From positions 2,790,001 to 2,854,000 of the forward strand of contig JAGPYM010000001.1 in assembly GCA_020736575.1 (NCBI GenBank): a stretch of 64,000 nucleotides of DNA. Reading direction: 5' to 3'. A program made the translations under genes and the position numbers. How positions within the stretch are numbered: the stretch's first letter is position 1; the number at the start of each line of letters is the position of its first letter. The notes under the pieces are model-generated. The model searched no databases. It had not been told where the DNA came from and saw nothing but the letters and a program-made list of their open reading frames with translations. This DNA comes from Thelonectria olida. Taxonomy: Eukaryota; Ascomycota; Sordariomycetes; Hypocreales; Nectriaceae. This document shows positions 1 through 11,875 of this stretch, piece after piece.

Positions 1-1252
1 AGTGCTGAATTGCTTGGGCGAGCTTCCGCTCCTCCATGCAAGTGCTTCCACGGCTTCCATGTGGGTTCAGGGCGACAAGACAGCAAAACAGGGCTCCAAA
101 CAACGGTCGGGTCGGGCGGACGGCGTTGATTGGTGCGCCGAGCGGTATCGCCTTCTGATGCAAGCTGCCGTTTTCCTGAGGTGACTCCGTCCTGGAACAC
201 AAACGGCCGGACTGCCTCCAGTGATTGTGCGGCCGATTGGCGAAATGTACAAGGCCCCGATGCGACACTGCCTTCGCCCCAGGATGCCAGATGCTCTTGA
301 TGGGGCCGAGATGAGCTGTGGCAGCGGGGGAGAGGGGTAGAGACCAAACGCTGAGGGGACTTGGGGGTGGTCAATGGGCATAGACGCCACCACTGCGGCC
401 ACTCTCTGCTCAAACCGCAATGTTGCACACGCTGGGGCATAGTCGTCCCTGGACCCATGCAGAAGCAGGCCAGCTACGGAGGACTCCACAAGGACGCCGG
501 GGTGTGTGTGTGTGCCGGTACATACATGTTGGTGTGCGAGGTACTTGACAAGCTTGGTCCAGTACGTAGACTATTATGTGCGTGCAACGGCCTGTAAGCC
601 ACATCCACACAAGCCTGGACTGATGTCGTTTTGCACGCCTATCCATCAGAGAATGTATCTGCGAACACAGGCGCGCACACAGGGCACTCACAAGGCAAGC
701 CATGATGCTTGCAGGCCATGGCCACCAACCTCCGAGGGGGTGTCCCCCGGGCAGTACCGTCCCGTTGATGTTGAGATGCCGTTGTATGGGCTCTGTCTTG
801 GCCCACCCCCCTTCTCAAGCCCTCAGTCTAATATCAGCGTTCGTTTGATCTTGGGTCCAATCCAGACCTGCAACCAGACTATTGGGATATGTTGGGTGAG
901 CCCGTTGCAGGCATCCCAGGTGTTTATCACCGGAAGAGCCCTACGCAGCTTCTTCTCAAACGGGACGGGCCTGTTTCTACCTACTGCCTAAAGGAGCGAG
1001 CTGGTCCCGCAAGTCAAATATCGCCTTCTCTCCTTTCTACTCGCCTCGCCTCGTCTTATTGTTGCGATTGTGACGCCCTGCCATCTCCCGTCACTCCTCA
1101 TTCCTTCCCTTCCATCTCATACTTCTTGCATCCTACCTCGCCTCTCATACCCGAGTCAACGTACTGCCCTATTCCCCGAGAAAGAAGTCAAACTGCCACG
1201 AGACCAGTCTGTGCTGCCGTCCCAAGCGGCCTCTTTGACTTTGCTTCCGGCC
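1..1252. other. Upstream region / probable 5' UTR of the forkhead gene
   Basis: No convincing coding region is visible. The last roughly 230 bases (about 1020-1250) are strongly C/T-rich, as expected for a fungal core promoter and 5' UTR. The frame of the forkhead protein stays open upstream to 1070, but that extension is low-complexity Ser/Pro/Leu sequence from pyrimidine-rich DNA, so I treat it as untranslated. A short GT microsatellite lies at about 502-514. Confidence 0.5.
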
Positions 1253-3224
1253 ATGGATCCACCATTCTCTGAAGGCGAGCAGTCTTCCAGCTACACGAAC
1301 CAACAGATGGTAGCAGGAGCCGGTCAACAATCAAGTTGCATGCCGGAGCTTTCCAGCATGGACTCATACTACACTCCCTGTCCGGTTGCTCAAGAGCTGT
1401 CACCTCATCCCTCAGAAACCGGCTCGCTTCCTCCAGCCTCAACCTTGTATCAACACCAGCAACTCCCACGATCGACCCAGAGCCCTGGCGCACTTGCTTC
1501 CATGACATCAAACCCGCAAAATGTCCCGAGGAGCCATCATATCTGGCCATCTCCTCCCCCCGGACCCGACGAGCTCGATAACTGTTCGTATGACAGCTCT
1601 CCGACCTGTGTCAGCAGCCAGCCTGGATACAACCCTTCTCCCGTCTCGCCAAAGATATGGTCGTCCCCGCACCATCCTTATCAACACACTTCAGATCCGT
1701 TCTTGCAACACCATCAACAGGAATCTCTCAAGGGACTTCAGTTGGGCACTCCGACGTCAACAAGCAGTCTCCCTGTCCGCGGTTCCCAGACTTTGACTCC
1801 TCACGCCAGCAGCGCGGGTCGACCCACGGACGGGATGCCCCGAGATAACTCTCTCGTCTCTCTCTCCGATCTGACGACCAAGGGCTTTTCAGGAACATCT
1901 TCGCCTGTGGATCTGGACTTGAGCCCACGGGCCTACATGCCCGTCACCAACAAGAGCGAAGCGCCACCAACAAACAGACCGTCTAGCTTGACGAGTTCAG
2001 CGTCGAGGGAGCTCAACGACCACGGACCAACCAACAAGGGAGAGGAACCGTACGCTCAACTGATCTACCGAGCCTTCATGAGCCGGTCTGACTACTCGAT
2101 GACTTTGCAGGAGATCTATCAGTGGTTCCGCGAGAACACTGACAAGGCCAAGAGCGAAAGCAAGGGTTGGCAGAACAGCATCCGCCACAACCTGAGCATG
2201 AATGCGGTAAGCAATAACGTTACTACCCACCCCCGGAGATGCGTTCCTCGGATCTTGGTTGCCCCTGCAGGGTCCTTGGGGTCCTTCTGCATGGATGCGG
2301 GCCACGTGTTGGGGCTACGGAAGTGATAAGTCGATATGGTTGACGGACTCGAGGCTGACTGTGGCATCTTCTCTTCTCTAGGCCTTTACCAAGCGAGAAC
2401 GAAAGCCGGCGTCGCCATCGGTGACTATCCTTGGTGACCAGGTCTCGCTACCGGCTATCCACGACCCCAAGAAGTCGACCGAGTGGGTGTTGGCCGACTG
2501 GGCGGTCCGGAACGGGGTTCAGAGCACGACGCGATACCGCAAGGGCAACCCTACGCGCAGCAGAGGACATGGCAAGCTGATGAGCCACGGCTTCCACTAC
2601 GGTTTCCAGCACGGCGGTAGCCGAATTTCCACCAAAGCCACGTCTGGTCGCAAAGGCGGGTGTGCGACGAGCAGGTCCAAGTTGCGCGGCCGCCACTTCA
2701 GTCAGGGATCGCATTCACATCTGCCATCTGCCGCACTGGCCCACGGAGGCTTGCCCATCGGGCCTCATCCTATCCGACCAATCATGCTGCCGGGCATGTT
2801 TCCCCCTCACTATGGCGGCGAGCAGCTGCTTCTTCCCCGACTGGAGCCACCTCCCCAGATGGGCATCAAGCATGAGCCTGCATACTCGCCTCTGACGCCA
2901 GAGACGACAGCCCCGGACTCGTCGTTTGGCCTGATGCTGCCGGAGCCGAGCCTCGCATCCCATCACGCCCACGGCGCTGCTAGTGCTAGTTCGATACAGG
3001 ACGCCACCTATTCTCTAGTCAACGGGGGCCAGGGCTCCATGTACAGCCACTTCCCCTACGGTGCCAACGACGTGACGGGCGTCTACCATCCAGGCCAGTA
3101 CCACGACCTGCCCCCGCAGCGATCCTCGTCTCAGCAGGTCCCTCTTGGTCCCGGAGGTAACGGACACCATTTTGGGACACTTCACAACGAGTCCTACGAA
3201 TGGAACAATGCTGCCGCCCTCTAG
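1253..3224 (+). CDS. Forkhead (winged-helix) transcription factor
   Basis: This is a nuclear DNA-binding regulator of the fork head family. Two exons, 1253-2206 and 2382-3224, encode 598 residues; the intron (2207-2381) starts GTAAGC and ends CTAG, and joining it restores the diagnostic NSIRHNLSMNAAF recognition-helix block. The fork head domain covers about residues 263-350, beginning EEPYAQLIYRAF, with EIYQWFREN in the middle. A fungal-specific basic extension follows (STEWVLADWAVRNGVQSTTR and RYRKGN). Both flanks are Ser/Pro/Gln/His-rich and look disordered, fitting activation regions. I chose the ATG at 1253 because its context (GGCCATGG) is good and the upstream frame is pyrimidine-rich UTR-like sequence. 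The specific subfamily (Sep1/Hcm1/Fkh-like) cannot be settled by eye. The gene stands alone, with large non-coding stretches on both sides, common for developmental regulators. Confidence 0.9.
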
Positions 3225-4681
3225 TCTGTTATGAATGATACCTCGGGGCGCCACAGAGTCACATCACTCAATGCGCAGTAATGAAATGCCTAGAAAGAAA
3301 AAAAAGAAAAGAAAAAAAAAAGAAGGGGGAAAAAATGGAAGGCGACAATAAATGGACAAGGGCAGAGTCGAGCGGCAAATCTGAAATTTCTTCTCTCACA
3401 AAAGCAAACTATTTCTATCATGGAACTTGGGGGGATGCGCCCGCAGGTTCAGGCGACAGAACAACCAACCAACCAACCAACAACAATGGATATGATGGGG
3501 CCTTTTTCTTTCTCTTGGGCAGTGCTGAATACCTTAAGGAATGAACCAACCATTTACGATTGCCCCGAGAGAAAGCATCCTGTGCGCCCCCAAAGGAAGA
3601 CGCTCGACTCCCGGGGGGCGGGGGCATTGTGATGAGAAAGAAACCTCATCTCGAGGGATATGGCTTGCTCTAGCCGGGCGAGAAGACAAGACTAGCAGCA
3701 TACTACGAGGCATTGGCGTCCTTCTGTTGGCTCTACGTGACCAACAGAGCATGGGATAACCAAACTGTCGGGACGGCCCTTGTCCTGACGGAGCAGCCTC
3801 CTCTCTATTTCCTTAGTGTCTTCTTCTTCTTTGATGACTCTGGCCTGTGGCTTTTGGAGGTCACAAGGCGGCGGGATGAACAAGGGGGTGAGGGGAGGGG
3901 CAAGGGGGGGGGGTTTGAAAGACGGCGGCGATTTCGCATGTGTACGAAGTACGAGGGTATCGGCATTTGGGTTTCTTTTTTGGACAAGGCATACTTTTGG
4001 ACACGGATGCGTTTCTTTTCTTGTATTGGTCCAGGCTTGGCGGATGTCACCGTCCCTGTCATGGAGAGCACCATGGTCACCGTCTTTGCTGGGCGGGCAG
4101 GCGGGCTCTCGAGCGACGGAGTGAGTGTATTTTGGTTATCATTCTGGTTATTGGGATTTGTTTTTACACTATTGCTATTGCGTCTATTCTTTTCATCCTT
4201 AGACGCACCCCTTTCGCAATGACATGGCGGGTAAGAGGCACATGGTGTTGATAGCAGCGAGAAAACAAAAAATAAGGTGTTTTCTTTATTTGCATCTTTA
4301 TTCCTGGATGTCATCCTTTGTCTGATGTCGGTGCCTTCCGCCGACAATGAGAGATATTGGAGAGTAAGAAAAAGGGAGTGTTTGACGGAGATGGCGATCA
4401 ACATGCCGGGTTTGATCTGGCCCGGGACAGGGATACCTAGCAAGCGTCACTCATCATGGGCATCATCATTGCCGGTGATTCAGTACGAAGAGGCTGTTAT
4501 GTCCATGCCCTGTTCATGGGCTAGTGGCAGCAGACATGGGGGACCCAAAGCAAAAAGAGGAGCAGGAGAGCAGCTCGTTCGCTTATATGACTGCGTAATT
4601 GGGCCCCCGTCTCTCGGGACTGCATCAACCAACAGGATGAGGAAAGGATGGACAGTGTAGTGGTGGTGTTGGGTCGTATTA

Positions 4682-4755
4682 GTGAGAGGGAGAGAGAGTG
4701 AGAGAGCCAGCCGGGCGCCTGTGATTCCTCGGCTGATGAGAGAGAGAGAGAGAGA
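4682..4755. repeat. GA microsatellite pair
   Basis: Two GA-rich tracts (about 4682-4706 and 4738-4755) flank a short unique segment. The opposite strand is CT-rich, like the pyrimidine tracts of fungal promoters and 5' UTRs. Confidence 0.8.
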
Positions 4756-5308
4756 CCTTGGCGCGTTGGGCCATCGTCAGCCTCGCCGGAGGAGCTGCCA
4801 CAGCGGGAGTCGGAGAGAGGACGGGAAGGGAAGACAGGCAGGCATGTGTGTTCCAGCTTGGACGAAACCGGATGACGGACCATGTCGGGATTGTGAGACG
4901 GGTTTGACTTTTTTTCTTCGCGGGAAGCTTCATAATTTGGCGTAAAGTATCCGTCGAGCAACCACTCACTCTCGGCAAGGGGGATTGCCCATGGCAGACA
5001 AACGGCGCAAATGCACCTTTCCGCATGACAAACTAGAACATGTCCATCATGTTAGTCTGCGGATAAGTGGCTGAGCCTCGAAACGTTGGCAACGTGGTTG
5101 CTCTGCGGCACAGCTTGTCAAAATGCGTCTGCTGCCACTGTCAGTTTTTAGTGTTGCTAGCAAAAAAGAAAGCAAAAGCCACATCTTTTCTTCTTCTTTC
5201 CCGTTGTCTCTTCTCTTTGCTCATTGTTGTCGTACCTTGGAAAGCGTAACAACTAGCAAGTTAATACCTCGTCTTACTAGAGTCTCGGGAATCGAGTGCG
5301 AATGTGAA

Positions 5309-5330
5309 TGTGGATGTGGATGTGGATGTG
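5309..5330. repeat. TGTGGA hexamer tandem
   Basis: TGTGGA is repeated more than three times and is followed by a short GAT triplet run to about 5345. Simple tandem; no coding frame is implied. Confidence 0.8.
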
Positions 5331-5738
5331 ATGATGATGGTGATGAACTCGTTCGTCTTGTTAAACTAGACTTGAAGGAGTAAACGAGCTGGGCCTTGGC
5401 GAGGGGAGACCTGAAGTGCTAGCCCGGGCGAGGACTTCTCGTCGAGGAGATGAAATAGCGGCAGGAATAGTCAGTTGTTGGTTTGTCCTCTTGCCGTTGC
5501 CTTTTTGGTTCTTCAGCTGCGTTATGCACCTCGTCGGACATCTGCTTCATGGCACAACGAGTCCCTCGAGTACACCCAATAACAGCTTCCATAGCAACAA
5601 AAGAAGATTGGAGGAAGGGTCGTCCAACGCCGGAGGGGCTGGCGGGAGGGTATCAGGCTAGACTTGTAGTGCAGTAGCGGTAGGCAATCGCGTCAGACGC
5701 CACCAAACAAGCCTGGAGAGAAGAGTGACCCTGTGACC

Positions 5739-5786
5739 GAGAGAGAGAGAGAGAGAGGGAGAGGGAGAGGGAGAGGGAGAGAGAGA
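5739..5786. repeat. GA / GGGAGA microsatellite
   Basis: An uninterrupted purine tract: first (GA)n, then GGGAGA-type units, then (GA)n again. The opposite strand encodes a run of Ser-Leu in one frame, a translation artefact. Confidence 0.85.
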
Positions 5787-8700
5787 ATGAAGATGAGAGA
5801 GGGGCTAGAGATCCTGTCCGTAGATCATCGGGCTTACCACCCACCACCCACCACGCCATCCATCAACTAACAGGGGCAATCACCACCTTTCTCCTTTGAA
5901 TCAAGCAAGCAGGACCGGGTTTAACCTAGTCCCTCTGCTGTTCCTGCTTCGAATTGCCGAACAGCTACGGACCTTGGGCTGGCAGATCGACTGGCTCAAG
6001 CTTGTGATGAGCAAGGGGTCCCCCCTACTTGCGACGAACGAAATGTCGGGGGAGAAAGAAGCCGACGCCCGACGTCTATTCATCCTCCATGTTTCATCAG
6101 GTCATTCTTACATGAACATGGACATGGACGTGGATGTGAGATGGATGCAATTCGAGATCGGATCGATCGACCGGGGCCTGAGATGAAAATGAGATCCCCC
6201 CCCAAAAGGTTCGCTCCAGACGCAACCTCGACCCCAGGAACCTGTTTCGGCCATGATCTCATCTCAGCTGTGGTGACATAGTTTTCAAGCCCCCCGACCC
6301 CAAAACCCTCCGACCTGCTGCTCTCAGCTTGGGCGCTCCCCCAAAACCCTCCGAGAACCAGCGACATCTCATCAGCTGCGGATCTCTTCTCTGCACTAAG
6401 CACGAGATGGGCATAAGACGCAACTAGTAGACGGGCGTGGACGGGATTGAATCCATCCGCGTCTGCTGCACGCTTTCGAATCTGGCCAGACACCCCCTCT
6501 CCGCACCCATGTCCTTCTTGTTCAGCTTTTGGAGCGTGCCATTGTCGGATATCGCAAAATAAAACAGGCCTGGACGGACCTACCAGAGGAGGATCCAGGC
6601 ACCCGCCGCCCGCACCACCCCAACAGGTGCAAAATAAACGGCAGTGTAACACTCATGCCCGCCCGCCCTGGGTCAAGGAGAGGAGGGAACCTGCAGGTGG
6701 TTTTGATGCCCATACTCCCCATCCCCCCTTGTCGAGGTCCAGCAGTAAACCGGGCCATGAGAGAGAAAAGATGAGAGGAGAGAAACGGGATCGTCACACC
6801 CCCTCCTCCATCAGTCATCACCATCCATCCACCCATCCAAGGACCAGGAGTCGGCCGCCATCGGTACAATGTATCGAGATACAGTGCCTCGTGCATCCAT
6901 ACCACCCAACCCAACCCAACCCTCTCTCCCCCAGGCCCCCAAAGCTGACATATAAACCGGGTTCCTGGAATTAAGGTGGAGGCAGCATCCAATACATGCC
7001 CCCCGATGGTTCATGAATACACCACCAGTCCTCCCCAGTCTCAGCCACCGTCGTTGGCCAAATTGGGCCATTAACCTAAAGCTGCGACTAGACAGTGGGA
7101 ACACGTGCAAGGGCTTTACTATGTATCGTCGAGTCCGTTGCTTATCACCGTGAAAACCTTACGTTATTGCCTAGATATTCACGGGACTTGAAGTCGGTCA
7201 CATATGTCATGTGTGTTAGGCCAAGGAAACTCCTTGCTTCATGGGAGCACAAGTCATCTGCACGCACATACATAGCATAGTCCACCTTACATACGAATAC
7301 ATGCAACATTACCGTTGGGCACATACCAAGTCCACCCAACAATGCAGCCACCCAACTGCAAGACGACCGTTTAAGCAGCAGTGCCATGCTCCCGGCCGCT
7401 GGACTCGAGCCTTGCGCTCTCGCCCAAAGCTGTCACCTGCAACAAAAATGCGTTTGCCGCTTGCCTCCCAGCCAGTGGAAGCTTTTGCCCGCGAAATGAC
7501 TCCAAATATACCCCATCCACATCCCGTGCCTTTCCGTCCTTGGCCAGAGAGGGCAACGTGAGCCTTCTTCTCCCCCAATGCTCTCATCAATTGCCCCGGA
7601 CATGGTCGCAAGGACAGAGTGTGGCCCCGTCCATCCCTCCTTGAGCAAGACGAGACCCTTGCTGCAGGCGGATGCGAAATGCCACACATCCGCCCATGAG
7701 AAGGCAGCTTGGGCTGTCAAACCTGTGCGGGCCCCGTCGAGGCCTCTCGTCCATGTATGGCTTGGCATTGCGCTAGGCAGTTGAAGCAGACGCCTGATTT
7801 GGACTCGAGCGTCGTTAAATGTCAGGGATTACACGGGGAGAAGAGGGGTCGAGGCGGAGGAGAATAAACGGTGGCGCTCTCTTTTGTCCATTGTCACACA
7901 CACGCCGCGTCCATCCCATCTCATCCCCCTGACGGCCTCCCGTTAACGGCTTGTCAATGGCCGTGCCTGGATGACGCCTCTACCTGCCAATAGGTCCCTC
8001 TAGAAACGCCCAAGAAACGCCTCTGTGTGGAATCGTACGATTGTTGCAACCCTTTCAAACGCTTAAGTGCCCGTATCCCTCCTCTTTCCTAAACAAGTAG
8101 TAGTGTTGTTGACCCAGCTTGTCTCTATTGTCATGCCTGCTAGATGGTGGAGGGTCACATCCTGGCATTGACGCAATGGGAGAGAGCTCGCTCGATCTCG
8201 GAGATGGAAGTTGAATTGTCAGATCGAACGAAGCGAGGGCGATCTCAAAGTTCCTCCCGTGGAGCTCACCCCCTAGTCAGGGTTCTTGTAGGGGGGAGCG
8301 ATCCGATTAGCTGGCTATCTTTTTTGGTAGGACTTTCGATGTGACCACCAGGATGTGACAGGCCCGTATAGGCGCGGTTACCGATAGGCGCTGGTGTGCT
8401 ACTACTCGGGGCAGGGCGACGTTCACATGACCGTTGTAAAGAACTGCCGAACCATACGAGAATAGCGAGAACATGGGAATCGTCAAGCACAAAGCGATTG
8501 CGCTCAAGAACGTGGGCGTTACGGGGTAGCCGGGCCACCCTTAGTCGTCGATCATAGCCCTCGACGTTCCCCGAATTTGACTTCGAGTCGCAGGGTAGGT
8601 CGCTCGACTTTGGCTAGTCGTGTGATAGATAACGTCCTCGCAGTAGTGGAAGGATGCAGTTCCTTGGCTCGGAATGATGAGGCCAAAGTCCAGTAAGCTG

Positions 8701-9068
8701 ATCGTTTCATTCAATGACGTCCTATTGGAAATATCCCATAAGCGAGCGTTGATGCGTCGACCATTCGCTATGGTAGGTCTCACAGATGTCCCTCGCTCGG
8801 CGGACACAGCATATCAATGAAACTGCATGGTAAAGCTTTGAGTGAAGCACGACTGGGAACACAACAGATCAAGGGCATAGTGTAACGGCGATTGTCCAGG
8901 GGTTGAGTATTTCCCATATGTGCAGGTTAGGTTCGTCCCAGACGAATTGTCCCTGGATCTCAGTCAAAGGAGTTGAGACGTGACGTGTTGATATTGTTCC
9001 GGGACAAACAGCTTTGAGGCACTCGCTGTAGTCCTCTCTTCCATAACCGCAGGTAGAGGCAGACAGAT

Positions 9069-10730
9069 CTAAAACTTTCGCTTCTTCTTGGCTGGACCAG
9101 CAGCCGCCTTCTTCTCCAATTCTCTCTTTAGTTCCTCTCGTTTGCGATCAGCCCTCTCTAGTGACGTTTCTCGTGCCTGTGGCTGTGACGACGCTTCTTC
9201 CTTGACGAGAGGTCGACTGCGGCCTCGACTCTCCCTTTCTGGCGCTGTCACAGGAGCAGCTTCACTGTCCTTCTTTTTTCCAATTATGCCCAATTTTCTA
9301 GGCGCGGGCCGAGTTGACGGCGGCTCAGATGTCTCAACAGCTTCAGAACTAAGTGTCTCGGCTGGTTCCTGGACTGGTTGCTTTGGCTTGGGTCCACCGA
9401 TGCGCCCGAGACCACCTTTCTTTGCTACGGGTTTGGGCGGCGGCGGCGGCGGCGGCGGAGGAGGAGATGATGCTGGTTGATCTTCATCAACTTCCGAAGC
9501 GGTTTCGCCACCATCATCATCCGGGTCTGAAGCCGTCTCAGAGTCGTCAACCTTCTGGCTTGTAACTCGCGTCTTCTGGGGGCTAGGGACTGGACTGGGC
9601 GAACGAGCCGGACTTGACTGCTTTTTTCGGCCGAGAGTACCCAGTCGGGAGCTGGGTTTCTTAATCTCAGGTTTCCGTGTCTCAGTGGGCACGATTCGGT
9701 TGCTCCTGGGCGGAGGAGCAGATTCGAACTCATCTTCTGTCGAGGCATCGTCTGGTAAGCGCTCCGTCTTTGGCGCTATCGGCCGAGAGGATGCCAGATG
9801 GGGTGGGGTAGATTGAACCTGAAAGTCGTCGTCTTCATCAACATCCATCGACTCTGCCGGAGCCGGTAGTGACGTTCCCCTTGTCACTGAAGTCTTCAGC
9901 TGCCATGGTCTTTGCGAAGTTGATGCACCGTTAAATTCATGCCACCATTGATCGAGTTTTGGAGCTTCACCGACATCCAGACTGGACTCAAACTTGAGTC
10001 CTTCACCTCCAAAGACCTCTTTGACCAGCGCTTCTGTATCGTTCGTGCCGCCCTCGCAGCCAGTTACGCTGGATTGCCAACTTCGACGGTTGAAAGGCTC
10101 CAAGCCGGGAACCTTGTCCGCAGCAGCCGCCCTAGACACTTTCTTCTTGCCAGAAAGGGGGTTGAAAACATGCTCCAAGCCTGTGCCCAAGGCGTCTAAC
10201 TTGTCCAACAACTTGTTCAGGACAACATCTTTCTGGCCCAAGATGCGAATCAGTGACTCCACCTCTTGATGTCTTATGAGGTGGGCCTGAACTAGCGGAA
10301 TGACAAGGTCTGTGGCAACGGTAGAAGAAGGCGACTTTGTAAGATGCATAGGCCACTTCAAGGGCTGTAGACCTGGAAGCTGACAAGTGATGTGCAGAGT
10401 AAGCCCATCCTCTCCTGCGTCGGAGCTTGACGATCGCGTCAACCGCAGTTGAGTCTGTTCATGATTGGGATGACACGGATCCAGAGCGCTTTGGAGGCTT
10501 GTAAGGAACTTGACCATGTTGTCTGACGTATCACTTGGGTCGATAGTGGTGTTCTCGCTCCAGCCCCTGATGCAAATGGCTTTCCGATCCAGGCTCTCGG
10601 TCCACATGTTCGCCATGTCGGTGACATGAACAGAGTACGCTGCCGTGTCGGTATCCATGGAGACGAGCAGGACGGGCATGTCGGGTGATGAGGGCAGCGG
10701 TAGCGGCCGCCATGACTTTGTGGGGGACAT
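9069..10730 (-). CDS. NEJ1: Non-homologous end-joining factor, XLF/Nej1 family
   Basis: XLF/Nej1 works with the ligase IV-Lif1(XRCC4) complex and Ku to bridge and ligate DNA double-strand ends. A single exon encodes 553 residues. The N-terminal head resembles the family, starting SWRPLPLPSSPDMPVLLVS, then YSVHVTDMANMWTESLDRK and a C-terminal part of the head near residue 130; a helical stalk with EVESLIRILGQKDVVLNKLL follows (about residues 155-190). The rest, more than half the protein, is a disordered Ser/Pro/acidic tail with a ten-proline run and ends KKKRKF. Yeast Nej1 likewise ends in a KKRK motif that matters for localisation and binding, so the terminal basic cluster is probably functional. 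The gene is convergent with the forkhead gene and lies near PHR1 and SLX4. Family assignment is by head-domain resemblance. Confidence 0.82.
   Translation of the reverse strand: MSPTKSWRPLPLPSSPDMPVLLVSMDTDTAAYSVHVTDMANMWTESLDRKAICIRGWSENTTIDPSDTSDNMVKFLTSLQSALDPCHPNHEQTQLRLTRSSSSDAGEDGLTLHITCQLPGLQPLKWPMHLTKSPSSTVATDLVIPLVQAHLIRHQEVESLIRILGQKDVVLNKLLDKLDALGTGLEHVFNPLSGKKKVSRAAAADKVPGLEPFNRRSWQSSVTGCEGGTNDTEALVKEVFGGEGLKFESSLDVGEAPKLDQWWHEFNGASTSQRPWQLKTSVTRGTSLPAPAESMDVDEDDDFQVQSTPPHLASSRPIAPKTERLPDDASTEDEFESAPPPRSNRIVPTETRKPEIKKPSSRLGTLGRKKQSSPARSPSPVPSPQKTRVTSQKVDDSETASDPDDDGGETASEVDEDQPASSPPPPPPPPPPKPVAKKGGLGRIGGPKPKQPVQEPAETLSSEAVETSEPPSTRPAPRKLGIIGKKKDSEAAPVTAPERESRGRSRPLVKEEASSQPQARETSLERADRKREELKRELEKKAAAGPAKKKRKF
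9436..9465. repeat. GGC triplet run inside NEJ1
   Basis: A GGC/GCC microsatellite, in frame on the minus strand, encodes the poly-proline run in the NEJ1 tail. It is a likely site of length polymorphism. Confidence 0.85.
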
Positions 10731-11790
10731 GTCCGGCCGAGAGGATTAGTACAAGAATGGGGGTATCGGAGTTGCGGGTGAGTAGTGTATTAGGCCGAAA
10801 TGATGGACACAAGCTGTGAGTTGTCCTATGCCGTGAATGGATGATGGATGGCGTATGAGCGAGCTGTTGGATACTCGGACGCTCTCACAAACAAGGATGC
10901 GTCCAGACTTGAAGGTATGTCCAAAAGAAGCAACGGGTAATTCCCAGTTGGACGCTGAAAACCGCCGAGAAGGGGGTCGACGTTGTTTCGGGCGTTTCAG
11001 ACGGCTGAATCAGTCGACAAGTAAAAGATCGGATGATGATCCGGAGGTGCAGGTGTACGACGTCCAGGTGCCACAAACCATGTGGACTTTCGGAGGCTCG
11101 TTGAAATAGGAAGAAGCTAGGCCAGCAGCCGTTTACTGGGTACGGGGATCACAAGGATCAATATCGGCAAATCAAATGAGTACGTACTGCGATATGGGCC
11201 ACAAAGTACGTGCTCTATGTCGAGGGGCCATCTGTCGTGGTTCTCGAAGCGAGGAGGAATCCTAAGACATGCAGCGACGCGTGAAGTTGGTGAGATTGAA
11301 GCTGAGGCTGGTGAGCATGGATCTGACGCGCGCCTGCCTGGTGGGAAGTTCGGGGGTATAAGTGGGGCTCTCCGACGGAAGGGAAAAGCTCACTCACAGA
11401 CACATCAAATTGAGCACCTTCGACGAGTGTGCATGTGCTGTTACGTAACTGTGATAACCTATTTTCGGCTTAGGATATTTGATAATTAGAATTGACAAGC
11501 TTGGTCTGTGTATGGACTGAGTTTGCACAACATACGTAGACCTCTAAATGTGCCGGGAAATGATCAACTTACACTTGATCAAGCACGCTGAAAGAGCCGA
11601 TCACATGAGGATAGGGCACTGAAACGATAGCCTTGAAATCTGAAAATATCAACACAGGAAGATTCTGCCATGTTAGAACCAACTGACTTTTCCCATTTGG
11701 TCCTTGATGCTCTATTAATCAATCACCTTACCGTAATTGTGCTTCTTATACCTAAAAATTGTGTGTATGTTCCAACAGTCAACGATTGAG
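10731..11790. other. NEJ1 upstream region
   Basis: Spacer between the NEJ1 start and the tRNA-Lys. No coding frame above 93 codons and no motif that I recognise. It should hold the NEJ1 promoter on the minus strand. Confidence 0.6.
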
Positions 11791-11875
11791 GCCCGGTTAG
11801 CTCAATCGGTAGAGCGTGAGACTCTTACAGAGTACACAAATCTCAAGGCTGCGGGTTCGACCCCCGCATTGGGCT
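11791..11875 (+). tRNA. tRNA-Lys (anticodon CTT) with a 12-nt intron
   Basis: A full cloverleaf can be folded: acceptor GCCCGGT with ATTGGGC (two G-T pairs), D arm GCTC/GAGC, anticodon stem TGAGA/TCTCA, loop CTCTTAA once spliced, T arm GCGGG/CCCGC with TTCGACC loop. The intron is 11828-11839, directly after position 37, the canonical eukaryotic site; its AGAG can pair with CTCT of the loop. Internal A box (TTAGCTCAATCGGT) and B box (GGGTTCGACCC) are intact. A T4 run overlaps the 3' end (11875-11878) and a T5 follows at 11897-11901 as terminators. A near-identical copy lies at 27550-27634 on the other strand. Confidence 0.95.

Larger units (their letters stand above)
3225..9068. other. 5.8-kb gene-free convergent spacer
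   Basis: This lies between the 3' ends of the forkhead gene (+) and NEJ1 (-). Open frames up to 212 codons exist, but all are low-complexity or lack any recognisable motif, and none is extended by plausible splicing. The stretch holds a purine run (about 3296-3340), two GA tracts, a TGTGGA tandem and several C-rich blocks. An isolated TATAAA at 6951-6956 follows a pyrimidine-rich block. It could contain a non-coding RNA or a diverged gene that I cannot recognise. Confidence 0.6.

Noticed and set aside
3805..4443. 212-codon minus-strand frame in the gene-free spacer
   Set aside because: Low-complexity Ser/Pro/Lys composition, no motif, and it spans homopurine tracts; no splice signals extend it.
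6080..6652. 190-codon minus-strand frame
   Set aside because: No recognisable domain and no credible promoter or splice context; overlaps frames on the other strand of similar length, as expected in GC-balanced non-coding DNA.
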